From assembly GCF_006228385.1 (NCBI RefSeq), contig NZ_CP039852.1, positions 2,682,001-2,746,000 on the forward strand: 64,000 nt of DNA, written 5' to 3'. The DNA comes from Salinimonas iocasae (GTDB lineage Bacteria; Pseudomonadota; Gammaproteobacteria; Enterobacterales; Alteromonadaceae). Positions 9,589 to 19,114 of the stretch are shown in pieces. The position numbers were made by a program, and so were the translations under genes. Each line of letters starts with the position of its first letter. The stretch's first letter is position 1. The notes beneath the pieces were generated by a model, which saw only the letters and a list, made by a program, of their open reading frames with translations, had not been told where the DNA came from and did no database searches.

Positions 9589-9609
9589 TCGCTCCCGTTG
9601 AAAAGCAGG

Positions 9610-9686
9610 TCCCCCTTAGCTCAGTTGGTTAGAGCGACGGACTGTTAATCCGCAGGTCCCCCGTTCGAGTCGGGGAGGGGGAGCCA
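9610..9686 (+). tRNA. tRNA-Asn (GTT), copy 1
   Basis: A complete cloverleaf of 77 bases with encoded CCA. The acceptor arm pairs TCCCCCT with AGGGGGA. The anticodon loop CTGTTAA carries GTT at 9644-9646. The T arm contains GTTCGAGTC. Confidence 0.97.
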
Positions 9687-9712
9687 ACTTTTCAATGACA
9701 AAGAGTATCTGC

Positions 9713-9789
9713 TCCCCCTTAGCTCAGTTGGTTAGAGCGACGGACTGTTAATCCGCAGGTCCCCCGTTCGAGTCGGGGAGGGGGAGCCA
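9713..9789 (+). tRNA. tRNA-Asn (GTT), copy 2
   Basis: The sequence is identical to the first copy over all 77 bases, with a period of 103 bp. The 26-base spacer has no promoter, so both are probably processed from one transcript. No strong terminator is seen after it. Confidence 0.97.
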
Positions 9790-10028
9790 ATCTCTTTAAT
9801 CATACTATCTCCTGCTGTAAATTCTCGTTCTGTATTTAGCGTTACTTCCTCATTTTCATACAATTTTCTATTATCTGCTGACAGATTAAATAACCTTAGT
9901 CTTATCAAGTTGTTAATCGCTCTACAAACAGGGATAATAGGCGCTCATATTTAGAGGCTATCCTCTGTCAGCCTTCTGGCGAACGTAAACGCCCTCTCTT
10001 TGAACTGCGTGGAGCATCAGTTAGCAAC

Positions 10029-10610
10029 ATGACCGATTTTCTTTTGCTACTTGTTGGAACAGTACTGGTCAATAACTTCGTTTTGGTGAAGTTTCTCGGG
10101 TTGTGCCCGTTTATGGGTGTATCCAGTAAACTGGAGACCGCAATCGGCATGTCGATGGCGACCACGTTTGTGCTTACTCTGGCATCAGTATCAAGCTATC
10201 TGGTAGAAACTTATATTTTACAGCCATTAGGCATTGGCTATTTACGCACACTTGCTTTTATTCTTGTGATTGCAGTGGTGGTACAGTTTACTGAAATGGT
10301 TGTGCATAAAACCAGCCCTACCCTGTATCGCTTGCTGGGCATATTTCTTCCTCTTATCACCACCAACTGCGCTGTACTTGGTGTAGCCCTGCTAAACCTG
10401 ACTGAGCAGCACAACTTTATGCAGAGTCTTGTTTATGGTTTCGGCGCGGCTGTCGGTTTCTCTTTGGTACTGATTCTTTTTGCAGCCATGCGCGAACGTC
10501 TGGCTGCTGCAGATGTACCCTCGCCGTTTAAAGGCGCTTCCATTGCGATGGTCACAGCCGGATTAATGTCGCTTGCATTTATGGGCTTCAGCGGATTGGT
10601 GAAATTGTAA
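10029..10610 (+). CDS. rsxA: Electron transport complex subunit RsxA/RnfA
   Basis: This 193-residue integral membrane protein has about six membrane segments and the family start [28 protein letters not shown]. RsxA and RsxE form the membrane core of the Rnf/Rsx complex, which couples electron flow between NADH and ferredoxin to ion translocation. It is the first gene of rsxABCDGE-nth. A GGAG ribosome site precedes the ATG at some distance. The stop codon overlaps the rsxB start by one base (TAATG). The 240-bp leader upstream has a small AGAGG/CCTCT hairpin but no clear regulator site. Confidence 0.97.
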   Translation: MTDFLLLLVGTVLVNNFVLVKFLGLCPFMGVSSKLETAIGMSMATTFVLTLASVSSYLVETYILQPLGIGYLRTLAFILVIAVVVQFTEMVVHKTSPTLYRLLGIFLPLITTNCAVLGVALLNLTEQHNFMQSLVYGFGAAVGFSLVLILFAAMRERLAAADVPSPFKGASIAMVTAGLMSLAFMGFSGLVKL

Positions 10611-11179
10611 TGAGTATGACTGTTGCACTGATTGCTATCGGACTTCTGGCGCTTATCTTTGGCCTGGTATTAGGCTACGCCAGCATAAAATTTAAAGTCG
10701 AAGGCGATCCTCTGGTCGATCAAATCGATGAAGTTTTACCGCAGACCCAATGCGGCCAGTGTGGCTACCCGGGATGCCGGCCTTATGCCGAGGCCATCGC
10801 CAATGGTGACGAGATAAACAAATGCCCCCCGGGCGGTGAGTCAACCATTAAAAAGCTGGCAGATCTTATGGGGGTCGAGCCCAAACCGCTGGATGCAGCG
10901 CATGGCGAAGAAGACGAGAAAAAAGTTGCGTTCATTCGTGAGGATGAATGTATAGGTTGCACCAAGTGTATTCAGGCATGTCCGGTAGACGCTATCCTGG
11001 GTGCAGCAAAACATATGCATACAGTAATTACCGAAGAATGTACCGGGTGTGACCTGTGCGTTGACCCTTGCCCTGTCGACTGTATTGATATGGTGCCGGT
11101 CTCCCCTACCACTACATCATGGACGTGGGATTTTGATAAAACGCCTAAAGGCGATATCCCCGTGAAGGTGGTGTCATGA
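10610..11179 (+). CDS. rsxB: Electron transport complex subunit RsxB/RnfB (Fe-S)
   Basis: The 189-residue protein has an N-terminal membrane anchor (residues about 4-26). A four-cysteine Fe-S domain follows ([16 protein letters not shown]...CPPGG), then two classical 4Fe-4S motifs, [12 protein letters not shown] and [12 protein letters not shown]. It is the ferredoxin-like entry or exit point for electrons in the Rnf/Rsx complex. It overlaps rsxA by one base and rsxC by four (ATGA), which indicates translational coupling. Confidence 0.97.
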   Translation: MSMTVALIAIGLLALIFGLVLGYASIKFKVEGDPLVDQIDEVLPQTQCGQCGYPGCRPYAEAIANGDEINKCPPGGESTIKKLADLMGVEPKPLDAAHGEEDEKKVAFIREDECIGCTKCIQACPVDAILGAAKHMHTVITEECTGCDLCVDPCPVDCIDMVPVSPTTTSWTWDFDKTPKGDIPVKVVS

Positions 11180-13614
11180 TGATGAACGCCAGCTTTGAAC
11201 AAATCGTTAGTAAGTTATCGTCCGGTGAGCTTTACGACTTCCCAGGGGGCGTGCATCCGCAAGACAAAAAGTCTATATCAAATCAAGATGTAATCAGACG
11301 CGCCCCACTGCCTGAAAAACTCATTATCCCCGTACGGCAACATGTGGGGACAGAAGGCCGCCTGGCAGTCAGTGTCGGCGATCACGTTATGAAGGGACAG
11401 CCACTTACCCGTAGCTCACACCCTTTTGCAATTCCTGTGCATGCGCCAACCTCAGGTACCGTAACTGATATCGGGCAGCATATCACTGCGCACCCAAGTG
11501 GTCTGCGCGAACAGGCCATTGTGATACAACCTGATGGTGAAGAAACCTGGACAACGCTCACCCCCTTATCAGATTACGCCTCAAGAGAACCTGCTAACGT
11601 CGTTGAAGCGCTGTGTGATGCAGGTATCTCAGGTATGGGCGGAGCGGGCTTCCCGACCCATATTAAGGCCAGCGGCACAAAGAAAATTGAATTTATTGTT
11701 ATTAATGGTGTGGAGTGCGAGCCTTACATCACTGCTGACGATAGATTGATGCGCGAGCACGCCTGGCAAATCAGGCAAGGTGCTGATGTACTGTCGCATC
11801 TGGTCAAGCCACAACTCATCATTGTTGCAATTGAAGACAACAAACCAGAAGCATTGGATGCGATGAAAATTGCCTGTAAGGATAATCCGGACATTCAGGT
11901 GGTTTCTGTTCCGACCAAGTATCCGGCGGGTGGTGAGAAGCAGCTTATTCAGGTACTGACTGGACGCGAAGTGCCTCGTGATGGCTTGCCCGCAGATATC
12001 GGCGTGCTGATGTTTAATGTTGGTACCTGCTATGCAATCGCCGATGCCATTTTTCACGGTAAGCCGCTTATCGAACGCGTGGTTACACTGACCGGCGGGG
12101 CCGTAGAAAAACCGGGCAATGTATGGGCCCTGATTGGAACGCCGGTAAATCACTTGCTGGGTGAAGCACAGTACAACAGTCGCAAGCAAAAGGATCCGCA
12201 AGTGGTAATGGGTGGGCCGATGATGGGTTTCACCTTGAATGATGCTGCCGTGCCTGTAGTTAAAATAACCAACTGCCTGTTAGTTCCCGCCAATGGTGAG
12301 CTTATAGATGATACCAGTGAGCGACCATGTATCAGGTGTAGCGCCTGTGCAGACGCCTGCCCTGCTACATTGCTACCTCAACAGCTGTTCTGGCATTCCA
12401 AAGCACACGAGTACGAAAAGGCCCAGGAATATAATCTTTTCGACTGTATTGAATGCGGTGCCTGCGCTTACGTATGTCCCAGTGAAATACCACTCGTCCA
12501 CTATTACCGACAGGCCAAATCTGCCATTCGTCAGCAGCGCGATGAGAAAGCCCGTGCTGAAAAAGCCAAAGAGCGGTTTGAAGCGCGAAAAGCGCGACTG
12601 GAGCGGGAAAAGATTGAGCGCGAGGAGAAACACAAACGAGCGAAAGAAGCCAGAGCCAAAACCGCCTCTGCTGGTGCGCCTAAAGACAAAGTTGCTGCTG
12701 CATTAGCCAGAGCGAAATCCAAGCGTGCAGAAGAGACTTCTACAACGCCAGAAAACGATACCTCACAATCGGATAAGCAAGCAAAGGTCGCGGCGGCAGT
12801 TGCCCGTGCTAAAGCCAGAAAAATCGGCCAATCGCCTCAACAAACTGATGCGGAACAGATTCAACAGGCTTCGATGCCGGCCGCCGATGGTCAAACGGTC
12901 GACTCAGATATATCAGACAAGCAAAAGCGTGTGGCGGCTGCAGTAGCACGGGCGAAAGCAAAAAAAGCTCAGCGCGGTAATCCGGATGCAGCAGAATCGG
13001 TAGATTCACAGACCGGCAGCGCTTCGCAACAGGATGAAGGGTCATCGGAAACCGGAACAGCTGAGGATGATAAGAAAAAACGCGTCGCCGCCGCGGTAGC
13101 GCGGGCAAAAGCAAAAAAGGCCCAGCGTGAAAACACGGATGCAGCAGAGCCAGATGATTCAAAAACCGAAACGCCTTCATCACAGGAAGCTGAATCTTCA
13201 GAGGCCGAGTCCGCTGCAGATGAGAAAGAAAAACGTATTGCCGCTGCGGTAGCGCGGGCGAAAGCAAAAAAGGCCCAACGCGAAAAGACAGATGCAGCAG
13301 AGCCGGTTGATTCACAGACCAGCAGCGCTTCGCCACAGGATGAAGGGTCATCGGAAACCGGAACAGCTGAGGATGAGAAGAAAAAACGTGTCGCCACTGC
13401 GGTAGCGCGGGCAAAAGCAAAAAAAGCCCGGCGCGAAAAAACGGATACAGCAGAGCCAGTTGATTCACAAACCGAAACGCCTTCATCACAGGAAGCTGAA
13501 TCCTCTGAGGCCGAGTCCGCTGCAGATGAGAAACAAAAACGTATTGCCGCTGCAGTAGCGCGGGCAAAAGCAAAAAAAGCTCAGCGCGATAAGCAAAATG
13601 AGAACAACAGCTAA
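11176..13614 (+). CDS. rsxC: Electron transport complex subunit RsxC/RnfC with long repeat tail
   Basis: RsxC is the NADH- and FMN-binding peripheral subunit. The 812-residue protein has the nucleotide-binding region ([10 protein letters not shown], then [12 protein letters not shown]) and two 4Fe-4S motifs, [12 protein letters not shown] and [12 protein letters not shown], between about residues 375 and 435. From about 450 the sequence is a charged helix and then a low-complexity tail with seven copies of a K-R-[VI][11 protein letters not shown] motif, the last four spaced 51 residues apart. Repeat tails are known in gammaproteobacterial RsxC, and their length varies. The alternating repeat types here point to recent duplication. 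Confidence 0.96.
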   Translation: MMMNASFEQIVSKLSSGELYDFPGGVHPQDKKSISNQDVIRRAPLPEKLIIPVRQHVGTEGRLAVSVGDHVMKGQPLTRSSHPFAIPVHAPTSGTVTDIGQHITAHPSGLREQAIVIQPDGEETWTTLTPLSDYASREPANVVEALCDAGISGMGGAGFPTHIKASGTKKIEFIVINGVECEPYITADDRLMREHAWQIRQGADVLSHLVKPQLIIVAIEDNKPEALDAMKIACKDNPDIQVVSVPTKYPAGGEKQLIQVLTGREVPRDGLPADIGVLMFNVGTCYAIADAIFHGKPLIERVVTLTGGAVEKPGNVWALIGTPVNHLLGEAQYNSRKQKDPQVVMGGPMMGFTLNDAAVPVVKITNCLLVPANGELIDDTSERPCIRCSACADACPATLLPQQLFWHSKAHEYEKAQEYNLFDCIECGACAYVCPSEIPLVHYYRQAKSAIRQQRDEKARAEKAKERFEARKARLEREKIEREEKHKRAKEARAKTASAGAPKDKVAAALARAKSKRAEETSTTPENDTSQSDKQAKVAAAVARAKARKIGQSPQQTDAEQIQQASMPAADGQTVDSDISDKQKRVAAAVARAKAKKAQRGNPDAAESVDSQTGSASQQDEGSSETGTAEDDKKKRVAAAVARAKAKKAQRENTDAAEPDDSKTETPSSQEAESSEAESAADEKEKRIAAAVARAKAKKAQREKTDAAEPVDSQTSSASPQDEGSSETGTAEDEKKKRVATAVARAKAKKARREKTDTAEPVDSQTETPSSQEAESSEAESAADEKQKRIAAAVARAKAKKAQRDKQNENNS
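12985..13611 (+). repeat. Tandem 153-bp repeats in the 3' part of rsxC
   Basis: Four units of 51 codons alternate as A-B-A-B, so the higher-order period is 306 bp. For example, matching positions lie at 13003 and 13309. Type A units contain [12 protein letters not shown] and type B units contain [15 protein letters not shown]. Each ends in the Ala/Arg/Lys-rich motif. Units two apart are more alike than neighbours, which indicates duplication of a dimer. Confidence 0.85.
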
Positions 13615-13615
13615 C

Positions 13616-14704
13616 ATGAAACTAACCTTATCCAGCTCTCCACACCAGCGCGTTCAAAGAGATACCGGGCAGATCATGCGACTGGTCATTTATGCAATGG
13701 CACCCGCCATGGTATTACAGATGTTCTTTTTTGGCTGGGGCTTACTCATTCAGGCGTCTATCGCTGTACTGACAGCGGTGGCAACCGAAGCTGCTTTTCT
13801 GGCGTTACGTAGTAAGCCGATTGGCCGTGCATTAAGTGACTACAGCGCTGTACTGACCGCATTATTACTTGCCGTGAGCATTCCTCCTGCGTTGCCCTGG
13901 TGGATGACCGTGCTGGGAACGTTTTGTGCAATCGCAATCGCAAAGCAACTTTATGGTGGACTGGGCTTCAATATGTTCAATCCGGCCATGATTGCGTATG
14001 TCATTCTTCTTATTTCGTTTCCGGTTGCGATGACGATGTGGTTGCCGCCTCAGCAATTTCTCTCAGAGCCGCTGTCTTTCGCTGATACGTTAAGTCTGAT
14101 TTTCACCGGCTTTACCCAGTCCGGGATGGATGTTGTTCAATTGCGAACCGTGGTTGACGGGGTAACAATGGCAACGCCATTAGATGCAGTAAAGACCGGG
14201 CTAACCCAGAGTCAGACCTATACCGAATCTTTACAGGCCCCTATTTTTGATGGTGGTTTCGCTTCCAGCCTTGGTGCAGCGTGGTCCTGGGTTGCGTTGG
14301 CCTACCTTGCAGGGGGATTGTTCTTATTAAAAGCTAAAGTGATCAACTGGCACATTCCGGTTGCCATGATTGTCAGTGTAGTGGTTTTTTCCGGCTTTCT
14401 GCATTTACTTGATATGGACCGGTACGCATCCCCGTTATTCCATGTTTTTAATGGCAGTTTACTTATTGGGGCATTTTTTATCGCCACCGACCCTGTTTCA
14501 GCATCGACAACAAACAAGGGGCGTCTTATTTTCGCCGGAGCGATTGGCTTTTGGCTGGTGATTATCAGAACCTTTGGTGGTTACCCGGACGCCGTGGCGT
14601 TTGCCGTTATCATTATGAATATGGCGGTCCCCTTAATTGACTATTACACGCGCCCCAGAACCTATGGGCATAGTCCTCGCCCACAAAAGCGTAAGCACAG
14701 GTAG
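13616..14704 (+). CDS. rsxD: Electron transport complex subunit RsxD/RnfD
   Basis: This membrane protein has about nine or ten membrane segments and a covalent FMN site, the threonine of the ATPLDA motif ([11 protein letters not shown]). Conserved blocks include [16 protein letters not shown] and [14 protein letters not shown]. RsxD forms the membrane electron path together with RsxG. The ATG at 13616, one base after the rsxC stop, gives 362 residues and matches the E. coli N-terminus (ASSPYTHNQRQT against [12 protein letters not shown]). An in-frame ATG at 13598 inside rsxC would add six residues and is less likely. Confidence 0.95.
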   Translation: MKLTLSSSPHQRVQRDTGQIMRLVIYAMAPAMVLQMFFFGWGLLIQASIAVLTAVATEAAFLALRSKPIGRALSDYSAVLTALLLAVSIPPALPWWMTVLGTFCAIAIAKQLYGGLGFNMFNPAMIAYVILLISFPVAMTMWLPPQQFLSEPLSFADTLSLIFTGFTQSGMDVVQLRTVVDGVTMATPLDAVKTGLTQSQTYTESLQAPIFDGGFASSLGAAWSWVALAYLAGGLFLLKAKVINWHIPVAMIVSVVVFSGFLHLLDMDRYASPLFHVFNGSLLIGAFFIATDPVSASTTNKGRLIFAGAIGFWLVIIRTFGGYPDAVAFAVIIMNMAVPLIDYYTRPRTYGHSPRPQKRKHR

Positions 14705-14709
14705 TTGTT

Positions 14710-15342
14710 ATGTTTAAAACATTAGCCACCAATGGCGGGATGCTCGGGGCCTTTGCGGTCATTACCACCGCATTGATTACTCTGACGTTTATTGGCACAG
14801 AAGAGCGGATTGCTCAACAGCAACGTGCGCGTTTGCTGTCTGTTCTTAATGAAGTTGTGCCTGCTTCAATGTACAACAACAAGCTTTATGCTGACTGCAC
14901 AGTGATTGACGCCGAGGCACTTGGCACCGAAAAAGCTCACCGGGTCTACCGGGCCCGCAGCGATGAGGCCCCCGTGGCCCTGGTACTGCAAACCACCGCG
15001 CCGAACGGTTACAGTGGCAATATTGAGCTGGTAGTGGGTGTTGATACATCGATGACGGTGTTAGGAGTTCGTACCTTGTCTCACCAAGAAACACCCGGTC
15101 TGGGAGACAAAATCGAGCTGGCAGTAAGTGACTGGATCCGCACGTTCAGTGGTAAAACCTTTGACCAGGATCAGCAGGAAGCCTGGCAAGTCAAAAAGGA
15201 TGGTGGACAATTCGATCAGTTTACCGGCGCCACAATTACGCCGCGAGCTGTTGTAGGTGCGGTGCGCCGCACGCTGGACTATGTGGTTGAAAACCAGACT
15301 GCATTATTCGCACAGCCTGCTAATTGTAGCGTATCACAGTAA
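14710..15342 (+). CDS. rsxG: Electron transport complex subunit RsxG/RnfG
   Basis: The 210-residue protein has one N-terminal membrane helix (residues about 7-27) and a periplasmic FMN-binding domain. The covalent FMN attachment motif is [10 protein letters not shown], with the flavin linked to the threonine in this family. It lies five bases after rsxD and 11 bases before rsxE. Confidence 0.96.
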   Translation: MFKTLATNGGMLGAFAVITTALITLTFIGTEERIAQQQRARLLSVLNEVVPASMYNNKLYADCTVIDAEALGTEKAHRVYRARSDEAPVALVLQTTAPNGYSGNIELVVGVDTSMTVLGVRTLSHQETPGLGDKIELAVSDWIRTFSGKTFDQDQQEAWQVKKDGGQFDQFTGATITPRAVVGAVRRTLDYVVENQTALFAQPANCSVSQ

Positions 15343-15353
15343 CAGGAAGGCTC

Positions 15354-16046
15354 ATGTCAGAATATAAAACGCTCGCCGCTGACGGCATGTGGGATAACAA
15401 CCCTGCACTGGTACAGTTGCTTGGTCTGTGTCCGCTGTTGGCCGTCACCGCAACTGTCATTAATGGCCTCGGCCTGGGTCTGGCTACACTGGCAGTATTA
15501 GTCGGCTCCAATGTAACCGTTTCCCTGGTTCGCAACATTGTACGCAACGAAATTCGTATCCCTATTTTTGTTATGGTCATTGCTTCGTTTGTAACCATCA
15601 TTCAGTTACTAATGAACGCATTTACTTATGAGTTATATTTGGCACTGGGTATTTTTATTCCACTTATTGTTACCAATTGTGCCATCATCGGTCGCGCTGA
15701 GGCCTTTGCCTCTAAGAACGGCGTGTTACCTGCCGCGTTTGACGGCGTTATGATGGGTCTTGGCTTTACAGTCGTACTTATGCTGCTGGGTGGCATGCGC
15801 GAACTACTCGGCGCAGGTACGTTATTATCCGGTGCGGACCGGCTGTTCGGCCCTGTTGCGCAGAACTGGACAATTACCGTCTATGTCACGGAACATCCGT
15901 TCTTACTGGCGATTCTGCCACCGGGCGCCTTTATTGGTATGGGGCTGCTAATCGCCGCGAAAAATGCCATTGATCAGCGTTTGACCGCCAGACAAACAAA
16001 GCAACAGAAGCAGGTCACCCGCATACGGGTAACCGCAGAGAACTGA
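15354..16046 (+). CDS. rsxE: Electron transport complex subunit RsxE/RnfE
   Basis: This 230-residue integral membrane protein is homologous to RsxA, with [20 protein letters not shown] and [22 protein letters not shown]. It pairs with RsxA in the membrane core. A ribosome site (AGGAAGG) lies just upstream. The nth gene starts six bases after the stop, as in E. coli. Confidence 0.96.
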   Translation: MSEYKTLAADGMWDNNPALVQLLGLCPLLAVTATVINGLGLGLATLAVLVGSNVTVSLVRNIVRNEIRIPIFVMVIASFVTIIQLLMNAFTYELYLALGIFIPLIVTNCAIIGRAEAFASKNGVLPAAFDGVMMGLGFTVVLMLLGGMRELLGAGTLLSGADRLFGPVAQNWTITVYVTEHPFLLAILPPGAFIGMGLLIAAKNAIDQRLTARQTKQQKQVTRIRVTAEN

Positions 16047-16052
16047 TTTTCT

Positions 16053-16685
16053 ATGAATAATACCAAACGAAAAGAGATTCTTACTCGCCTGCGCGACGCT
16101 AACCCTACCCCAACCACAGAGCTTCACTTTAGCTCCCCTTTCGAGCTACTCGTAGCGGTAACATTGTCTGCGCAAGCCACCGATGTGGGGGTCAATAAGG
16201 CCACGGCAAAGTTATTCCCGGTTGCCAATACGCCTCAGGCAATATTTGATTTAGGGGTGGACGGACTTAAAGACTATATAAAAACAATCGGGCTTTACAA
16301 TGCTAAAGCAGAAAATGTACACAAGATGTGTAAGATCCTCATTGAAAAGCACGGTGGCGAAGTACCCGAAGACCGGGATGCACTGCAGGCTCTGCCCGGC
16401 GTAGGAAGAAAGACAGCCAATGTGGTACTGAACACAGCATTTGGCTGGCCGACTATTGCGGTCGATACGCACATTTTCAGGGTATCTAATCGCACCAAAC
16501 TGGCTATGGGTAAAAACGTTGACCAGGTGGAACAAAAGTTACTGAAAGTCGTACCGAAAGAATTCAAAGTCGATGTTCATCACTGGTTGATATTGCATGG
16601 ACGTTACACCTGCATTGCCAGAAAGCCCCGCTGTGGCTCTTGTATTATCGAAGATCTCTGCGAGTTTAAGGACAAGACTGAGTAA
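16053..16685 (+). CDS. nth: Endonuclease III (DNA glycosylase/AP lyase)
   Basis: Nth removes oxidised pyrimidines and cleaves the abasic site in base excision repair. The 210-residue protein has the helix-hairpin-helix LPGVGRKTA with catalytic Lys120, the catalytic Asp138 in AVDTH, and the 4Fe-4S ligands Cys187, Cys194, Cys197 and Cys203 in the C-X6-C-X2-C-X5-C pattern. It closes the rsx operon, an arrangement kept across gammaproteobacteria. Confidence 0.98.
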   Translation: MNNTKRKEILTRLRDANPTPTTELHFSSPFELLVAVTLSAQATDVGVNKATAKLFPVANTPQAIFDLGVDGLKDYIKTIGLYNAKAENVHKMCKILIEKHGGEVPEDRDALQALPGVGRKTANVVLNTAFGWPTIAVDTHIFRVSNRTKLAMGKNVDQVEQKLLKVVPKEFKVDVHHWLILHGRYTCIARKPRCGSCIIEDLCEFKDKTE

Positions 16686-16694
16686 CTATATAGA

Positions 16695-16752
16695 GGCACT
16701 GATAACACCTTTCCCTGACTGGTTGCAGGGTGTCGGTAGTTATCATAGTGCC
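16695..16752. terminator. Bidirectional terminator between nth and the serine hydrolase
   Basis: A long hairpin pairs 16695-16706 with 16739-16752, with a two-base bulge. An inner CCCTG/CAGGG stem extends it. It overlaps the last codons of the convergent minus-strand gene. T tracts are weak on both sides. Confidence 0.55.
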
Positions 16753-17984
16753 CCTGCTTTTACGCTCTGATCGCGATTAGCATGATTGTTTAGCCACGTC
16801 ATAATTTTCTTATCAATGATATTTTTCTTTTCCGAGTTAGTGAAAAAGACATAGCCCACATTATGCTCTTTGCTATATCGAAACAAACCAGATGCGCTTC
16901 CGTTGAAGCCTCCATGTTGGTAAAACGTATGGCCATCAAGGTTTTCAATGTAAAGCCCCAGTCCATATTTATATATGCTGTTTCCTTTATCGGTAAGCTT
17001 TTCAGACTGAACCGATGTCATTGCCTGATAACTTTTGTGCGAAAGATAGTTATCTTCAAAAATGCCAATCAAAAACTGGGCATAAAACCTGGCGTTTGTC
17101 TGAAGGCTGGCAGCTGCATTAAAATTTGGGTTTTGTGCAGTGATGCTCCAACCTGCGTTGATTTTACCCTGCACATGCCCATCAGCTCTGTGCTGCTGTA
17201 AATAGTTCGTCCAGATAAAGCTACTCGATTCCATTTTAAGCGGACTAAGCAATGTCTTGTTGATGATCTGTTGTAGTCCGTCTAAATCGGTTTCATGCAA
17301 ATGGGCTAAAACTTTCGCTAAATACTGAAAGCCCTCTCCCGAATACTGATACTGCGTACCAGGCTCAAAAGCGATGGTAAGGGGCTTATCAGGCACATAT
17401 TTTCCGTCATCCGTTAAGAATCGCCAGTTTGGAAACCCGGTAGTATGAGATAATGCCATGCGCGCGGTTATTTTTTTATAGCGCTCATCATGCGCAATGT
17501 CTTGATAAGGCATGTATTCAAACAACGGGGTGTCCAATGAAAGCATTCCCTCGTCCACCATTTTCAATACAAATGCGCTAAAAACCGTTTTGGACATGGA
17601 AGCCGCATCGAACATGGTTTGTTGATTAACCGGCTTACCCGAATCAACATTACGAACACCACCATTAAATTCATAAACAATTCGCGCGTTGTTTATTAGT
17701 GCAAAAGATAAGCCTGGCACTTCAACCTCTGCGACCAGACTCTCAAGTTGCTGCTCAAGCAGTTCAGGCTGCAGAGTTCGGGAAAATCCCTCTAGCAGTT
17801 GCGCGTTTTTACCTTGCTGATTACGCGTTGAATTGTCATCATAAGATTCAAGCCCGACAGTATCTTCACGCACCAGATATTGTGCCGGATGCTGCTTCAG
17901 TGTTTCAGGTAACGCCTGACCGATTGAGGTAAATGTCATCAATATACACCCCAACGCTGTCGTAATACTGTGCCGATGCTGCAT
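16743..17984 (-). CDS. Serine hydrolase of the class C beta-lactamase/esterase family
   Basis: The 413-residue protein has a signal peptide (residues 1-24, ending at QALP). The active-site serine and lysine lie in DAASMSKTVFS (SxxK motif). YQYSGEGFQY provides the tyrosine motif (YSG in place of YxN), and QHGGFNGS is the third box (HGG). These match periplasmic beta-lactamase-like esterases and peptidases more than true AmpC enzymes, so a resistance function should not be assumed. The substrate is unknown. It is divergent from the alpha/beta hydrolase gene. Confidence 0.85.
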   Translation of the reverse strand: MQHRHSITTALGCILMTFTSIGQALPETLKQHPAQYLVREDTVGLESYDDNSTRNQQGKNAQLLEGFSRTLQPELLEQQLESLVAEVEVPGLSFALINNARIVYEFNGGVRNVDSGKPVNQQTMFDAASMSKTVFSAFVLKMVDEGMLSLDTPLFEYMPYQDIAHDERYKKITARMALSHTTGFPNWRFLTDDGKYVPDKPLTIAFEPGTQYQYSGEGFQYLAKVLAHLHETDLDGLQQIINKTLLSPLKMESSSFIWTNYLQQHRADGHVQGKINAGWSITAQNPNFNAAASLQTNARFYAQFLIGIFEDNYLSHKSYQAMTSVQSEKLTDKGNSIYKYGLGLYIENLDGHTFYQHGGFNGSASGLFRYSKEHNVGYVFFTNSEKKNIIDKKIMTWLNNHANRDQSVKAGAL

Positions 17985-18105
17985 CTGTAGGCTCTCTCAT
18001 TGCTGATATAATTATTATTTCACTAAGTCGCAAAAAAAGTGGTCTGGGTTTATATTCACTCAAAAAAATTGTTACAGCAACGCTACCTTATGCGGATATT
18101 CCCAT

Positions 18106-18115
18106 CCCCCCCCCC
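18106..18115 (+). repeat. C10 homopolymer in a divergent promoter region
   Basis: Ten consecutive C bases lie 80 bp upstream of the alpha/beta hydrolase start and 122 bp upstream of the serine hydrolase start. Such runs can vary in length by polymerase slippage. Confidence 0.9.
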
Positions 18116-18195
18116 TTCTGTTATTGCAGGTATTCTCTGAAACGTAATGTGCTATCTTTGATATTCTGTGGAGATATTTAGAAGGCTTAGGGCAA

Positions 18196-19077
18196 ATGAA
18201 TTGTAGGGTTATCAGCGCATCACTATTGTTTTTATTTTCCGGGATGGGTGTTGCCAGTGAACAAATTTCCCTTCCTGTCACATCAGATAACTCTACCGTT
18301 TATGAAAATAAGCAGCGCGCCTATTTTTCAACGCTATGGGATACGCAGGTTGTCAGCAATGTTTCCTCGCCGACGCTGACAACATTTTTACCTAAAGACA
18401 AAAAGCAAGGCAGCCCCGCGGTTATTATCGCCCCCGGCGGCGGGCTTTATGCGCTTAGCATCAACAGTGAAGGTAATGATGTAGCCCGATGGCTGGCAGA
18501 TAAAGGTATTGCGGCGTTTGTGCTGCGTTATCGCCTGGTCCCCACCAAACATGATGCCACTGCGCAACTATCCGAAGAATGGGGAGCGGACTATCAGAAT
18601 GTTTTAAACAAAGCAGGTAAGGTACTGCCCCTGGCAATTGAAGACGGACTCAGTGCAATGGACTACGTTCGAAAAAATGCAGCCTCTATGGGGGTAGATC
18701 CGCAAAAGATCGGTTTTATGGGATTCTCCGCGGGTGGCGCCGTAGCGCTGGGTGTGAGTTACCACTATGACGCATCGACTCGCCCGGACTTTCTGGTTCC
18801 TGTTTATCCATGGACAGATGCTATAGCGATAAAAAAACCAAAAGATGATGCGCCGCCATTGATTGTCATCGCCGCAACCGACGATAGCCTGGGACTGGCC
18901 GAAGGGGCAGTTGATGTATACCGTTCTTACCTTGCGGCAGATAAAAATGCCGCTATGCATCTTTATTCCCGGGGCGACCACGGGTTTGGAATGAGAAAGC
19001 AGGGGTTGCCTTCAGATACATGGATTGAACGCGTTCACCAGTGGCTCATTGCTGAAGGATTTGTAAGCGACTCCTGA
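18196..19077 (+). CDS. Secreted alpha/beta hydrolase (esterase/acetylesterase type)
   Basis: The 293-residue protein has an N-terminal signal peptide (cleavage near GVAS-EQ). The oxyanion-hole region is APGGGLYALS, the nucleophile elbow is GFSAGG, and likely acid and base residues are in ATDDSLGL and GDHGFGM. The family includes acetylxylan and other small-ester esterases. No carbohydrate-utilisation genes are adjacent, so the substrate is open. The serine hydrolase gene is divergent from it. Confidence 0.85.
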   Translation: MNCRVISASLLFLFSGMGVASEQISLPVTSDNSTVYENKQRAYFSTLWDTQVVSNVSSPTLTTFLPKDKKQGSPAVIIAPGGGLYALSINSEGNDVARWLADKGIAAFVLRYRLVPTKHDATAQLSEEWGADYQNVLNKAGKVLPLAIEDGLSAMDYVRKNAASMGVDPQKIGFMGFSAGGAVALGVSYHYDASTRPDFLVPVYPWTDAIAIKKPKDDAPPLIVIAATDDSLGLAEGAVDVYRSYLAADKNAAMHLYSRGDHGFGMRKQGLPSDTWIERVHQWLIAEGFVSDS

Positions 19078-19114
19078 AGCTATCCGAAGTCGCCCTGCTC
19101 TGCGCCGGGTTGCT

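Larger units (their letters stand above)
8600..9609. other. Gene-free 1-kb locus between MATE-uvrB and tRNA-Asn
   Basis: No reading frame of useful length is seen on either strand. The stretch is AT-rich, especially 9285-9420. It holds an IHF consensus (8948-8960), a cluster of five GATC sites (9032-9142), an inverted pair of DnaA boxes (9178-9206), an SOS box (9310-9329) and the tRNA promoter (9560-9588). Weaker DnaA-like nonamers (7 of 9) occur at 8982-8990 and near 9220. Genes to its left run leftwards and those just to its right run rightwards. The set of sites suggests a replication-control element or a heavily regulated promoter region. Confidence 0.6.

Noticed and set aside
12809..13573. 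Long minus-strand frames opposite rsxC
   Set aside because: They are shadows of the repetitive rsxC coding sequence, with repeat-driven composition and no ribosome site.
16743..17984. AmpC-type beta-lactamase and antibiotic resistance
   Set aside because: The second motif is YSG and the third is HGG rather than KTG, which fits esterase or peptidase relatives better; there is no ampR beside it.
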